Positions 9,639 to 19,006 are shown, counted from the first letter of the stretch. The stretch: 64,000 bases of DNA from GCA-002282575 sp964519885 (GCA_964519885.1 CAZFLX010000008.1:21846-85845); one strand, 5' to 3'. Numbers and translations: made by a program. The notes: generated from the letters alone by a model not told the origin.

Positions 9639-9786
9639 GATACCCTCCCAAGCGACAACTCATGTCCATCATTCGTATTTTTATTTGAACACCGCAGCCA
9701 GCATAACGAATGTTACGCAATCTTTCGTCTCATTTTGTTCCTATATCATGCAAAATGCAAGCATCAATAAAATAAATTTAACACCT

Positions 9787-11238
9787 TTAAGATGAACAAC
9801 TTAAACTCAACCCCTTAGCCCAATCGGGTGCGGGCTGGGCGTAGGCTTGCTTACCCACTTGTTCAACAAACGGATTGGCAAGGAGTTGGCGCAATTCACT
9901 GACTAAGCTAAAGTCACCTCGTTGCGCCGCATCAATCGCCAGTTGCGCTATCCAAGTGCGAAGCACATACAGCGGATTCACCGCATCCATCGCCTGCCGA
10001 CGCTCGTCCGCAGAGCGGGTTTCACTGCTCAATCGATGCTGGTACCACTGCCACCACTCCTGCCCGTCGGCTGACTGAAACGGACTTTGCGTCGCTTGAC
10101 TGAGTTGACGATGTGCAAGGGTGAAGTCTTGCTGTTCACGCGCCAGCAGACTCAGCCAGTTACGAATCAGTAAGGCATCTTCATCTTTCGCTTGTTGCAA
10201 ACCCAATTTAGCACGCATCAGCTGTAAAAAGTGGGCATGATACTGTGGCCAAAAAGCATCCAAAATTTCCCTAGCGATACTCAGTGCACTCGCTTCATCA
10301 TCGCTTAATAAAGGCATCACCGCTTGCGCTAAACAAGCACAATTCCACAAGCCAATTTCGGGCTGTTTATTAAAAGCATAGCGCCCTTGGTCATCGGAAT
10401 GGTTACAGATGAAATCGGGCTGGTAACTTTCCATAAACATGAAAGGGCCATAATCCAGCGTTAGCCCTAAAATCGACATATTATCGGTGTTCATCACGCC
10501 GTGCATAAAGCCGACACTTTGCCACTGCGCCATTAACTGAGCCGTGCGCTCAACCACCTGCGCCAGCCAAGCGGCATAAGGATTGTGCTGAGTAAGACAA
10601 TCGGCATAGTCGTGCTGAATGACATAATCGGCCAGTTCGCGCAGCAAATGATGCTGACCGCGATAATAAAACACCTCGAAACTGCCAAAACGTAAAAAGC
10701 TAGGCGCGACACGACAGACACAAGCGGCGGTTTCGACCGACTCTCGATACACCGGCAAATCACTCGCCACCAAAGACAAGGCTTGCGTGGTCGGAATACC
10801 CAGCCCTTGCATGGCATGACTGACCAAATACTCACGAATGCTAGAGCGCAACACCGCACGCCCATCACCCCGACGCGAAAAAGGTGTGACCCCCGCTCCT
10901 TTCAGCTGCCATTCCCGATAACCTTGCGTGGACTCCGTATCGCCAAGCAATAAAGCCCTGCCATCGCCTAATTGTGGTACATAATGCCCAAACTGATGCC
11001 CGGCATACAAAGCCGCAACGGGATACATTCCCGACTGCACGGCAGCACCAGCAGTCACTTGCGTTAACCAATCTTGATGCACTTGCTGCTGCACATCTAA
11101 CCCAAAGCTAGCAGACAACACTGGGCAAGCATCCACCAAGCTGGGTTGCGGTAAGGGATCGGCCGAAACAGGCAAACTAAAATCTCGCCCAAGCTGAGCG
11201 AATCTGGCGTTAAATTGAGGATAGTGTTTTGTGTTCAT
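9787..11238 (-). CDS. selO: Protein adenylyltransferase SelO (YdiU/UPF0061)
   Basis: 483 residues. The pseudokinase-fold protein transfers AMP from ATP onto Ser/Thr/Tyr of target proteins. Conserved blocks are QLGDGRALLLGD (about residue 93), KGAGVTPFSRRGDGRAVLRSSIREYL and HGVMNTDNMSILGLTLDYGPF, which holds the metal/ATP site. E. coli SelO has a C-terminal redox Cys motif near a selenocysteine-type end; here the tail reads SLSCSS, with a single Cys. It is a lone gene with its own intergenic regions on both sides. Confidence 0.93.
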   Translation of the reverse strand: MNTKHYPQFNARFAQLGRDFSLPVSADPLPQPSLVDACPVLSASFGLDVQQQVHQDWLTQVTAGAAVQSGMYPVAALYAGHQFGHYVPQLGDGRALLLGDTESTQGYREWQLKGAGVTPFSRRGDGRAVLRSSIREYLVSHAMQGLGIPTTQALSLVASDLPVYRESVETAACVCRVAPSFLRFGSFEVFYYRGQHHLLRELADYVIQHDYADCLTQHNPYAAWLAQVVERTAQLMAQWQSVGFMHGVMNTDNMSILGLTLDYGPFMFMESYQPDFICNHSDDQGRYAFNKQPEIGLWNCACLAQAVMPLLSDDEASALSIAREILDAFWPQYHAHFLQLMRAKLGLQQAKDEDALLIRNWLSLLAREQQDFTLAHRQLSQATQSPFQSADGQEWWQWYQHRLSSETRSADERRQAMDAVNPLYVLRTWIAQLAIDAAQRGDFSLVSELRQLLANPFVEQVGKQAYAQPAPDWAKGLSLSCSS

Positions 11239-11364
11239 AAAGCAGAATCTTGCGGGAATAGGGCTGATAAATCAAGGAAAATCAGCGTACAGTCTTTGTA
11301 TAGTTATTTTCTAAAACAATTAAGCGTAAAATAGAATCATTAATTCAATGCGAGCCTAGGCTTT

Positions 11365-11649
11365 ATGATACCGACTAATGAGTTACTGTTAAATAACGAA
11401 GAAGCCGTTTCTCGCGTGATCGAAATGGCATGGGAAGACAGAACCCCTTTTGAAGCCATTCAAACCAACTTTGGCTTGAGCGAATCACAAGTGATTGCCT
11501 TAATGCGACGCTCTTTAAAAGCCGGTTCTTTCAAGGCGTGGCGGGCACGAGTAAGTGGTCGGAAAACCAAACATTTGGCGTTGAGATCGGCGGATGTGTC
11601 ACGCGCTTATTGTTCGCGTCAATACAAAGTTAAACGAGGCATGAAATAA
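11365..11649 (+). CDS. TIGR03643-family (DUF2805) small basic protein
   Basis: 94 residues. The block AWEDRTPFEAIQTNFGLSESQVIALMRRSLKAGSFKAWRARVSGRKTKH is the signature of this small family of unknown function, which looks like a winged or homeodomain-like helix-turn-helix. The C-terminal tail is strongly basic (RQYKVKRG), consistent with nucleic-acid binding. It stands alone between the divergent selO and queF. I know of no demonstrated role. Confidence 0.75.
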   Translation: MIPTNELLLNNEEAVSRVIEMAWEDRTPFEAIQTNFGLSESQVIALMRRSLKAGSFKAWRARVSGRKTKHLALRSADVSRAYCSRQYKVKRGMK

Positions 11650-11756
11650 GCGACAAATCCATTCTAGATTGATGATTATTCCTGCAGAGCCAATCAATAA
11701 AACCCGTAAGATAACGTACAATAGGCGTATTAATAATCAAGGTTAAGATATAGCCC

Positions 11757-12572
11757 ATGTCTGCGATTGAACAAAGCCAACTCGGTCATCACACCCACTA
11801 CCCGACTCACTACGACCCCAGTCTGTTATTTGCGGTGCCACGGGCGCTGAATCGGTCGAAGTTGCCTGCTACACCTCTGCATGGCGTAGATGTGTGGACG
11901 GCTTATGAGCTGTCTTGGCTGAATGCACAGGGCTTGCCACAGGTAGCGATTGCTGAATTTAGTATTCCCGCTTCCAGCCCCAATATTATCGAATCTAAGT
12001 CGTTTAAGCTTTACCTTAACTCGCTCAATGCCCATAAATTCAGTGATAACCACGCCATGATGACCCAAGTCACCCATGACTTATCGGGCTGTGCGGGAGC
12101 GATGGTGACCATGCGCCTGCATGATGTGAACCACCTCAATATCGGTCAGTTACCGGGGGAATGCTTAGATCAGCTTTCTGTCAGTATTGATCACTATACG
12201 CCCAACGCTGCCTTGCTAACCATCGACCCAAACTTATCGGGCGATGGATGCTGGCACAGTCATTTGCTTAAATCGAATTGCCCCGTCACCAATCAGCCCG
12301 ACTGGGGCAGTGTGGTGATTGAAATGCGCGCCCGTAAATTACCCAAAGCGGAAAATTTACTGGCTTATATTGTTTCTTATCGCGACCATCAAGGCTTTCA
12401 CGAACACTGCGTCGAAAGCATTTACAGCGACTTATGGCAAGCCTTTCAACCGGAACGCCTAAGTGTTTACGCTCGCTATGTGCGTCGTGGCGGACTGGAT
12501 ATTAATCCTTGGCGCAGTCACGAAAAACATACCCCCACTTGGCCGGTCATGCCACGTTTGGCTCGTCAGTAA
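11757..12572 (+). CDS. queF: NADPH-dependent 7-cyano-7-deazaguanine reductase QueF (type II)
   Basis: 271 residues, the long two-domain T-fold form. It reduces preQ0 to preQ1 in queuosine biosynthesis. Diagnostic features are the NADPH motif ESKSFKLYLNS (about residue 80), the catalytic Cys in SNCPVTNQPDWGS with the Asp of QPDWGS, and the substrate-binding FHEHCVESIYSDL and RYVRRGGLDINPWRS near the C-terminus. All line up in order with the E. coli enzyme as I remember it. No other queuosine gene is adjacent. Confidence 0.96.
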   Translation: MSAIEQSQLGHHTHYPTHYDPSLLFAVPRALNRSKLPATPLHGVDVWTAYELSWLNAQGLPQVAIAEFSIPASSPNIIESKSFKLYLNSLNAHKFSDNHAMMTQVTHDLSGCAGAMVTMRLHDVNHLNIGQLPGECLDQLSVSIDHYTPNAALLTIDPNLSGDGCWHSHLLKSNCPVTNQPDWGSVVIEMRARKLPKAENLLAYIVSYRDHQGFHEHCVESIYSDLWQAFQPERLSVYARYVRRGGLDINPWRSHEKHTPTWPVMPRLARQ

Positions 12573-12626
12573 CCGCGTAAAATCGGTTAAGATATACAAT
12601 CAATCTCGATTCAATCTAGGAAACCC

Positions 12627-13202
12627 ATGCCACAGCGCGAAAAAGAACAAGCCATTGCCAATAAACTGTTGATTGCCATGCCCGATCAAGGGGGTGGTTT
12701 TTTTGAAAAAAGCGTCATCTTAATGCTTGAACACAATGCGCAAGGGGCGATGGGGTTAACGCTTACTCACCCTTCCGATATGGACATGCACGCCCTACTC
12801 GACAATCTGGATATGCCCTTGCGCAACCCGCAACGCGACCTATCTCAACCTGTAATGGTTGGTGGTCCGGTGCAACCCGACCGAGGCTTTATTTTGCATC
12901 ACGGTAAATCGCGTTGGGAAAATACCGCTAGGCTGAATGATGCATTATCACTTACCGTATCGCTCGATTTCTTAAAAGGCGTTGCCGATGATCGCGTGCT
13001 CGAGGAGTATGAAGTTTATTTGGGTTATGCGGGCTGGGGTGCGGGACAATTAGAACAAGAACTGCGCAATAACCAGTGGCTATTTGCTGAAGCTGACCCA
13101 GAATTGATTTTTGACTTGCCGCCCGAAGCACGTTGGCAAGCCGCCTTTCAGCGACTGGGTATTCACAGTCACCAAATTTCTCGCACCGCAGGACACGCCT
13201 AA
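12627..13202 (+). CDS. yqgE: YqgE/AlgH-family protein (UPF0301)
   Basis: 191 residues. The family core is visible: LLIAMPDQGGGFFEKSVILMLEHNAQGAMGLTL, VMVGGPVQPDRGFILH and YLGYAGWGAGQLEQELRNNQWL. The function remains poorly defined (AlgH was linked to alginate regulation in Pseudomonas). Its place directly before ruvX (3 bases apart) and pyrB is the common gammaproteobacterial arrangement. AGGAAA sits before the ATG. Confidence 0.93.
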   Translation: MPQREKEQAIANKLLIAMPDQGGGFFEKSVILMLEHNAQGAMGLTLTHPSDMDMHALLDNLDMPLRNPQRDLSQPVMVGGPVQPDRGFILHHGKSRWENTARLNDALSLTVSLDFLKGVADDRVLEEYEVYLGYAGWGAGQLEQELRNNQWLFAEADPELIFDLPPEARWQAAFQRLGIHSHQISRTAGHA

Positions 13203-13205
13203 CTC

Positions 13206-13661
13206 ATGGCGAAGGGCGTGTTTATGGCACTCGACTGGGGCGAAAAACGCATGGGACTGGCGGTTGGACAAAGCCTCACGGGTTCTGCCAGAGGCTTAGC
13301 GGTACTTAAAGCCAAGCAAGGCGTGCCCGACTGGCAAGAACTGAAGAAATGGTTGAGCAAATATCAACCCGAAGGCTTGGTATTGGGCTTGCCCTTATTG
13401 TTAGACGGCAAAGAGCAACCGCTTACCGAACGCGTACGTGACTTTGCCCACCTACTCGTCGCTCAAATTCCGCTACCCTTGTATTGGATTGAAGAACAGC
13501 TATCTTCCAGCGAAGCCAGTGAGCGTTGCACCAATCCCGCTATGTTGGATGCCGAAGCCGCTGCGGTGATTTTAGAAACCTGGTTGTCTCAACCCACCCA
13601 TCTCCGTGATGCCAGTCGGCATATTCCAACAGAACAACCCAAACCAACAGAGGATTCATGA
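13206..13661 (+). CDS. ruvX: Holliday junction resolvase-like RuvX (YqgF)
   Basis: 151 residues with the RNase H-like fold. MALDWGEKRMGLAVG holds the first catalytic Asp, GLVLGLPLLLDGKEQPLTERV the conserved middle block, and MLDAEAAAVILETWL the C-terminal Asp. It is linked to 16S rRNA 5'-end processing and to Holliday junction resolution. The stop overlaps the pyrB start, giving translational coupling. The tail after residue 135 (HLRDASRHIPTEQPKPTEDS) is an extra low-complexity extension. Confidence 0.93.
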   Translation: MAKGVFMALDWGEKRMGLAVGQSLTGSARGLAVLKAKQGVPDWQELKKWLSKYQPEGLVLGLPLLLDGKEQPLTERVRDFAHLLVAQIPLPLYWIEEQLSSSEASERCTNPAMLDAEAAAVILETWLSQPTHLRDASRHIPTEQPKPTEDS

Positions 13662-14650
13662 TGTTTGGCTACCCAGGATTATCTTCCCCAAGTTTACAAC
13701 TCAATGAAGCGGGCAAGCTCAAACATCTGCTCACTCTGGAAGGCTTAAAACCCCACCACATTCGCGACATTTTAGAGCGTGCCGACAGCTTTATTAACAC
13801 CGAGACGCGTCAAATTCACAAGCAACCCTTGTTGAAAGGTAAAACCATCGTTAATTTGTTTTTTGAAGCATCCACTCGCACACGTACGACCTTCGAAATT
13901 GCTGAAAAAAGCCTGGGCGCTGATGTCATTAACCTGAACGTCGCCACCAGTGCCACCAAAAAGGGAGAGTCCCTGCTCGACACCATTTACAACCTCGAAG
14001 CCATGCAAGCAGATATGTTTGTCGTGCGTCATGCCGAATCGGGCGCGTCGCATTTTTTTGCCCGCCACGTCGCACCGCATGTGCATGTACTCAATGCGGG
14101 TGATGGTCGTCATGCCCACCCCACACAAGCCTTGTTAGACGCTTACACCATTCGTCATTTCAAAGGGGCTGACTTTTCTCAATTGCGCGTCGCCATTGTC
14201 GGTGATATTTTGCACTCGCGTGTCGCACGTTCACAAATTCAAGTATTGAACCTATTAGAAACCGAAGAAATTCGCTTAGTTGGTCCGAAAACGCTATTAC
14301 CGCATGATGCCAGTGCCATGGGTGCGCATTGCTTTACCGATATTGAAGCTGGCTTGAAAGATGTCGATGTGGTGATAACCCTGCGTATGCAAAACGAACG
14401 CATGAGCAGCGCGCGCCTACCCTCGGAACAAGAATACTTTGAAACCTATGGCATTACCGAAGAACGCCTAAAACTGGCGATGCCCGATGCCATTGTCATG
14501 CACCCTGGCCCCATTAATCGCGGTGTTGAGATTGCCTCAACCGTTGCCGATGGCCCACAATCGGTGATTTTAGATCAAGTCACTTTTGGTATTGCCGTGC
14601 GTATGTCGGTGATGGCAGGGATTATGCAGACACAAGGAGACCAACCATGA
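13658..14650 (+). CDS. pyrB: Aspartate carbamoyltransferase catalytic subunit
   Basis: 330 residues. The carbamoyl-phosphate site reads FFEASTRTRTTFEIAEKSLGADV, with HPTQALLDAYTI and MHPGPINRGVEI further on. It makes N-carbamoyl-L-aspartate in pyrimidine synthesis. Two adjacent ATGs (13658 and 13661) are possible, both overlapping the ruvX stop. The next gene overlaps it by 4 bases (ATGA). The adjacent gene encodes the inactive dihydroorotase partner, which in Pseudomonas-type enzymes is needed to assemble the PyrB dodecamer. No pyrR lies between ruvX and pyrB, unlike in Pseudomonas. Confidence 0.97.
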   Translation: MMFGYPGLSSPSLQLNEAGKLKHLLTLEGLKPHHIRDILERADSFINTETRQIHKQPLLKGKTIVNLFFEASTRTRTTFEIAEKSLGADVINLNVATSATKKGESLLDTIYNLEAMQADMFVVRHAESGASHFFARHVAPHVHVLNAGDGRHAHPTQALLDAYTIRHFKGADFSQLRVAIVGDILHSRVARSQIQVLNLLETEEIRLVGPKTLLPHDASAMGAHCFTDIEAGLKDVDVVITLRMQNERMSSARLPSEQEYFETYGITEERLKLAMPDAIVMHPGPINRGVEIASTVADGPQSVILDQVTFGIAVRMSVMAGIMQTQGDQP

Positions 14651-15933
14651 TCGCCATCACCATTCAGCAAGGTCGCTTATTCGACCCAGCCAACCAACTC
14701 GACACGGTTGCCGATATTCACATCAATCACGGGCGCATTATTGCCATAGGTGAAGCGCCCGCCGACTTTACCGCTGCCAAAATCATCGATGCGAAAGGCA
14801 TGTTGGTGATTCCAGGGTTAATTGACCTCTCCACACGCTTGGGTGAACCCGGCTTAGAACATTTCATCACCATTGCCCGTGAAACCAAAGCCGCCGTGGC
14901 CGGCGGCATTACCAGCCTGTGCGTGATGCCCGATACTGACCCTGTCAACGATACTTTTGCCGTTACCGAATTGATTCAGCGTCGTGCGCGTCGAGCAGAA
15001 ACCGCTTATGTATTGCCTGTCGGTGCGCTCACCAAAGGCTTGAAAGGCGAAGCCCTGTCGGAAATGGTGGCGATGCATCGCGAAGGCTGCGTTGCTTTCA
15101 GTCAAGCCAACAAGCCCGTCACCAACACACAAACACTGTTCAACGCTTTTGATTATGCCGCTACTCACGACCTGCTGGTGATGATGCGTCCGATTGATGC
15201 CTATTTAGGTAAAGATGGCGTCGCTCACCGTGGCGCGATTAGTTCCGTATTAGGCTTACCCGACATTCCTGCCGCTACCGAAACCCTTGCTGTGGCACGT
15301 TTGCTGTTATTAGCTGAAGAAACGGGCGTTCGTTTGCACCTGAGCCAAGTTTCCACCGCTCGCGCAGTGGATATGATCGCTGATGCTCAAGCACGTGGCA
15401 TACCCGTTACCGCCGACGTTGCCATTCACAACTTGCACCTAACTGAGTTTGATGTCGCCGACTTTGCCAGCTTTATGCACGTGCAACCACCACTACGCAG
15501 TCAACGAGACAGAGACGCGCTACGTGCTGGCGTTAAAGCGGGCGTGATTAATGCCATCTGTTCAGATCATACACCGCTGATGCACGATGATAAGCTACTA
15601 CCCTTCCCTGAATCGGTTCCTGGTATTAGCGGTTTGGAGAGCCTGCTGCCCTTGCTGCTGGCTTTGGTACGTGAACATGTTCTCACTTTAGAACAAGCGA
15701 TCAAAGCAGTGACACATCAACCTGCAAAATTACTGGGCATTAATCGGGGCAGTTTAACGGTGGGTGCGCCCGCTGATATCGCCATTGTCGATTTGGAAGA
15801 CGACTGGTTATTCAATCGTCATCAACTGGTTAGCGCAGGCGACAACACGCCTTTCCACAAATGGCCGTTCACGGGCAAAGTGCATAGTACACTTTTCCAA
15901 GGTCGCGTGGTTCATCAACCGAAAGCAAACTGA
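14647..15933 (+). CDS. pyrX: Dihydroorotase-like PyrX, probably non-catalytic partner of PyrB
   Basis: 428 residues, dihydroorotase-like amidohydrolase fold. The N-terminal metal site, normally DxHxHxR, reads LIDLSTRLGEPG, so both zinc-binding His residues are absent. The C-terminal SDHTPL block is kept. This matches the inactive PyrC' (PyrX) class that scaffolds aspartate carbamoyltransferase in Pseudomonas-like bacteria. It overlaps pyrB by 4 bases, supporting stoichiometric co-translation. A true PyrC must be encoded elsewhere. Annotation as an active dihydroorotase would be misleading. Confidence 0.9.
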   Translation: MIAITIQQGRLFDPANQLDTVADIHINHGRIIAIGEAPADFTAAKIIDAKGMLVIPGLIDLSTRLGEPGLEHFITIARETKAAVAGGITSLCVMPDTDPVNDTFAVTELIQRRARRAETAYVLPVGALTKGLKGEALSEMVAMHREGCVAFSQANKPVTNTQTLFNAFDYAATHDLLVMMRPIDAYLGKDGVAHRGAISSVLGLPDIPAATETLAVARLLLLAEETGVRLHLSQVSTARAVDMIADAQARGIPVTADVAIHNLHLTEFDVADFASFMHVQPPLRSQRDRDALRAGVKAGVINAICSDHTPLMHDDKLLPFPESVPGISGLESLLPLLLALVREHVLTLEQAIKAVTHQPAKLLGINRGSLTVGAPADIAIVDLEDDWLFNRHQLVSAGDNTPFHKWPFTGKVHSTLFQGRVVHQPKAN

Positions 15934-15937
15934 ATCG

Positions 15938-16510
15938 ATGTTGGCTGAATTACCGCACAACACCCCAAGCGTTAATGACTTGCCTAACGGCTGGACTCAG
16001 GTGAGTTTTACGCTCAATATTCCTTTTGCCCTAGAAGTCGGCGCACGATTGAATTGGCAGAGCGCAACGCTCGCCCCGTGGCGCATTCAAGGGGCACACA
16101 TAGATTGCCTCTGTTTGGATAAGCTGGAAGCTAATGCGCTAAACGCGCCGATACAACTCAGTCATGCTGGGCAAGCCTTACCGCATTTCAATTCAGAACA
16201 GTCTTTGCTTATTACGGGCGAAGGCTTAGGTATTGCCGATGTGTTATTGAGCGGTTCGCAACTCAAACACTTAGCATCTAATAGCTTGGTGCTACTCAGT
16301 GCCGATCACTTTCCTTGCGTGATTAAACCCGCTAAGTTTATGGTCGAAGCCCTACCCAATGCTATTGCCGCTTGTCCGTTATTGGAGGATTGGGGTTTTG
16401 CCAATCGATTGATCAACAGCGAGTTGCCAGGCTGTCTTGATGAAGATCTGGACAGCTTGATTCAACTGCCGGCTTTTTCAGCATTTCAATTATTGCAATT
16501 TAAAAACTAA
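15938..16510 (+). CDS. Hypothetical protein following pyrX; possible degenerate ferredoxin-reductase-like
   Basis: 190 residues from the ATG at 15938, four bases after the pyrX stop, so almost certainly in the pyr transcript. I do not recognise a firm family. A central stretch (SLLITGEGLGIADVLLSGSQLK) resembles the nucleotide-binding loop of ferredoxin-NADP reductase-like electron-transfer subunits such as PyrK, and the order of a beta-rich N-terminal half then this loop fits weakly. No iron-sulfur Cys cluster is present (three scattered Cys only). The PyrK-like reading is inference from the local motif plus the pyrimidine context. Confidence 0.6.
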   Translation: MLAELPHNTPSVNDLPNGWTQVSFTLNIPFALEVGARLNWQSATLAPWRIQGAHIDCLCLDKLEANALNAPIQLSHAGQALPHFNSEQSLLITGEGLGIADVLLSGSQLKHLASNSLVLLSADHFPCVIKPAKFMVEALPNAIAACPLLEDWGFANRLINSELPGCLDEDLDSLIQLPAFSAFQLLQFKN

Positions 16511-16530
16511 AAGAAACTTATCGCAACTCG

Positions 16531-16592
16531 TTATCCCACATAAGCGGGAATCTATGCCATTGATTTTGGATCCCCGCATACGCGAGGATGAG
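16531..16592. repeat. Imperfect inverted repeat (REP/MITE-like element)
   Basis: Two ~20-base arms, ATCCCACATAAGCGGGAAT and ATCCCCGCATACGCGAGGAT, are near inverse complements separated by about 20 bases. The CCCGC..GCGGG core is typical of short dispersed intergenic hairpin elements in proteobacteria. It lies between the convergent hypothetical genes ending at 16510 and 16618. Confidence 0.6.
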
Positions 16593-16617
16593 GCTATAAA
16601 GGGTGAATAGATGCGCC

Positions 16618-17094
16618 CTAAACAAGCGTTTCTGAAACACCTAGCTTTTCCATAAAACCATCATGCATAACATGACACACACTGCACTGATGATCTTCAG
16701 GATGCTCAACCGCATCGGCAATACGGGCAAAAAGCGCTTGCACCTCTTCAGGTGAAAACACCGACAGTAAGCGATTCATTTCTTCAGGCGGCATCATCAC
16801 CGTGGTGAAATCGCCCGAACTGAGCTGCAGCTGCACACCACAAGCATCGGCAACCGAACCGCCTGCTTCAATTAGCTCGGCTTGTTCGACAAAAAAGAGT
16901 TGATCGTACACAGCATCTAACTGTGTAATTGCCGATTCTGACAAGCTGGCCTGGCGCACACTGACTTGCACCCCCGCTTCAACCGCTTCACCCGCACTGA
17001 CCGACTCGACCTTAACTTCACCACCCAACTGCTGGGCTTGTTGAGCGAATTTCTGTGCTAAGGTGCGATCAAAAAAGAGAAAATCTAACATCAA
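16618..17094 (-). CDS. Conserved-looking hypothetical protein
   Basis: 158 residues, acidic, without signal peptide or membrane segment. The N-terminus (MMLDFLFFDRTLAQKFAQQAQQLG) looks like a ferredoxin-like alpha-beta start, and a C-terminal helical part ends in a QCSVCHVMH stretch. The CxxCH looks like a heme c motif, but with no export signal this is probably chance. It is divergent from hemB with 66 bases between them. Start may be either of two consecutive ATGs (17094 or 17091). I cannot assign a function. Confidence 0.65.
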   Translation of the reverse strand: MMLDFLFFDRTLAQKFAQQAQQLGGEVKVESVSAGEAVEAGVQVSVRQASLSESAITQLDAVYDQLFFVEQAELIEAGGSVADACGVQLQLSSGDFTTVMMPPEEMNRLLSVFSPEEVQALFARIADAVEHPEDHQCSVCHVMHDGFMEKLGVSETLV

Positions 17095-17160
17095 TAGGTT
17101 TCCAAAAAAGAATTCATCATATAATAACTCAATAATATTGCATTTAAATGAGAAACGAAG

Positions 17161-18168
17161 ATGATCCCACGTAATTTTCCCCTCTCCCGCCCACGTCGTA
17201 TGCGGAAAGACGATTTTTCACGTCGTTTAATGCGCGAGCACACGCTCACCAGCGACGACCTGATTTGGCCAGTATTTGTGTTGGAAGGGGAACAACGTCG
17301 CGAAGCCATTCCCTCGATGCCTGGGGTAGAAAGACTGAGCCTAGACCTGCTGATTGAAGAAGCCAAACAAGCCGCAGCTTTGGGCATTCCAATGATGGCG
17401 ATTTTCCCCGTCGTTGATCAAGACAAAAAATCCTTGTCGGCAAAAGAAGCCTACAACCCCGACGGCTTAGTACCCAGAGCAGTTAAGGCCTTAAAAGCCG
17501 CTGTGCCAGAATTGGGCATTATGACTGATATTGCACTCGACCCCTACACCAGTCACGGTCAAGATGGCATTATCGACGAACAAGGTTATGTCCTGAATGA
17601 CGAAACCTGCGAAGTCTTAGTGAAGCAAGCTTTGTGTCACGCGCAAGCAGGCGCCGATGTGGTTGCGCCTTCCGACATGATGGACGGTCGCATTGCCGAA
17701 ATTCGCCTAGCACTAGAAGAGAAAGGCTTGATTCACACCCGCATTATGGCCTATTCAGCGAAATATGCTTCGGCTTTTTATGGTCCATTCCGCGATGCAG
17801 TGGGCAGTGCTGCCAACCTAGGTAAGGCGGACAAAAAAACCTACCAGATGGACCCAGCCAATAGCAACGAAGCCATCACAGAGGTGTCGATTGATATCAG
17901 CGAAGGTGCTGATATGGTGATGGTGAAACCGGGTATTCCTTATTTGGATATTGTGCGCAGAGTAAAACAAGAATGCCAAGCACCGACTTTTGTCTATCAT
18001 GTATCGGGGGAATATGCGATGATTAAAGCCGCTGCGCAAAATGGCTGGATTAACGAGCGTGCCATTGTGCTAGAGACGCTGCTTTCGTGCAAACGTGCAG
18101 GTGCCGACGGTATTCTGACCTATTACGCCAAAGTCGCCGCCCAATGGCTACAAGAAGATAAAAGGTAA
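17161..18168 (+). CDS. hemB: Delta-aminolevulinic acid dehydratase (porphobilinogen synthase)
   Basis: 335 residues. It condenses two 5-aminolevulinate molecules to porphobilinogen. Active-site lysines are in MAYSAKYASAFYGPFRDA (about 200) and MVMVKPGIPYLD (about 255). The metal-binding segment reads DIALDPYTSHGQDG, the Asp-rich form, so the enzyme should be the magnesium-type rather than the zinc-Cys type. The N-terminal arm PLSRPRRMRKDDFSRRLMREH mediates octamer assembly in the family. aroE starts 5 bases after its stop. Confidence 0.97.
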   Translation: MIPRNFPLSRPRRMRKDDFSRRLMREHTLTSDDLIWPVFVLEGEQRREAIPSMPGVERLSLDLLIEEAKQAAALGIPMMAIFPVVDQDKKSLSAKEAYNPDGLVPRAVKALKAAVPELGIMTDIALDPYTSHGQDGIIDEQGYVLNDETCEVLVKQALCHAQAGADVVAPSDMMDGRIAEIRLALEEKGLIHTRIMAYSAKYASAFYGPFRDAVGSAANLGKADKKTYQMDPANSNEAITEVSIDISEGADMVMVKPGIPYLDIVRRVKQECQAPTFVYHVSGEYAMIKAAAQNGWINERAIVLETLLSCKRAGADGILTYYAKVAAQWLQEDKR

Positions 18169-18173
18169 TCGGC

Positions 18174-18989
18174 ATGTCAATTGACCGTTACGCTGTTTTA
18201 GGCAACCCGATTGCTCATTCCAAATCACCGCTCATTCATCGTCTGTTTGCTGAACAAACACAACAAGCCATGAGTTATGAAGCCATCTGCCTACCGCTCG
18301 ATGGCTTTGCTGCTGGCATTAACGACTTGCACGCGCAAGGATTTAAGGGCATGAATGTGACTGTGCCTTTCAAGTTTGAAGCCTTTGCTGCTTGCGAAAG
18401 TGTCAGTGATCGGGCGCAACTGGCGGGTGCGGTGAATACGCTCATTCGCACTGAAACGGGTTGGACAGGCGACAATACCGACGGTGCAGGCTTAGTCGCC
18501 GATTTAACGCGTTTGGTCGGCAGCCTAGCGGGTAAACGTGTGCTGATGCTGGGCGCTGGTGGTGCGGCGAGTGGCGTGGTTAAACCCCTACTCGATGCCA
18601 AGGTCGATCAACTGACCATTGCCAACCGCACGCCACAAAAAGCCATTGAGTTAGCCGAACGGGCTGCGCATGGTCGCGTTAATGGTTGTGGTTTCGATGT
18701 CGTGCCTAATCAACCCTATGACATTATTGTTAATGCCACAGCGGCGAGTTTAGCGGGCGATTTACCGCCGTTAAAAGCAGGCTGGTTTGCCGATGCGGGG
18801 TGTTTGGCTTACGACATGATGTACGGCAAAGAACCCACAGTGTTTATGCAGGCAGCACAACAACTGGGAGCAAGCCAGCAAACCGACGGCTTAGGTATGT
18901 TGGTGGAACAAGCTGCAGAAGCCTTTTATTTATGGCGAGGCGTAAGGCCAGAGACGGAAGCGGTGCGTGGGGCGTTAATAGCGGCTTAA
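18174..18989 (+). CDS. aroE: Shikimate dehydrogenase
   Basis: 271 residues. It reduces 3-dehydroshikimate with NADPH. The substrate domain shows GNPIAHSKSPLIH at the start, the catalytic Lys in MNVTVPFKFEA, and NTDGAGLVADL. The NADP site is MLGAGGAASGVV followed by ANRTPQKA. It is closely spaced after hemB and likely in the same transcript, though the two pathways are distinct. Confidence 0.96.
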   Translation: MSIDRYAVLGNPIAHSKSPLIHRLFAEQTQQAMSYEAICLPLDGFAAGINDLHAQGFKGMNVTVPFKFEAFAACESVSDRAQLAGAVNTLIRTETGWTGDNTDGAGLVADLTRLVGSLAGKRVLMLGAGGAASGVVKPLLDAKVDQLTIANRTPQKAIELAERAAHGRVNGCGFDVVPNQPYDIIVNATAASLAGDLPPLKAGWFADAGCLAYDMMYGKEPTVFMQAAQQLGASQQTDGLGMLVEQAAEAFYLWRGVRPETEAVRGALIAA

Positions 18990-19006
18990 CGAAAGTATTT
19001 GAATCC

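Noticed and set aside
16618..16700. CxxCH (CSVCH) in the hypothetical protein next to hemB as a cytochrome c heme site
   Set aside because: The protein has no signal peptide or membrane anchor, so it would not reach the heme-attachment machinery; chance motif.
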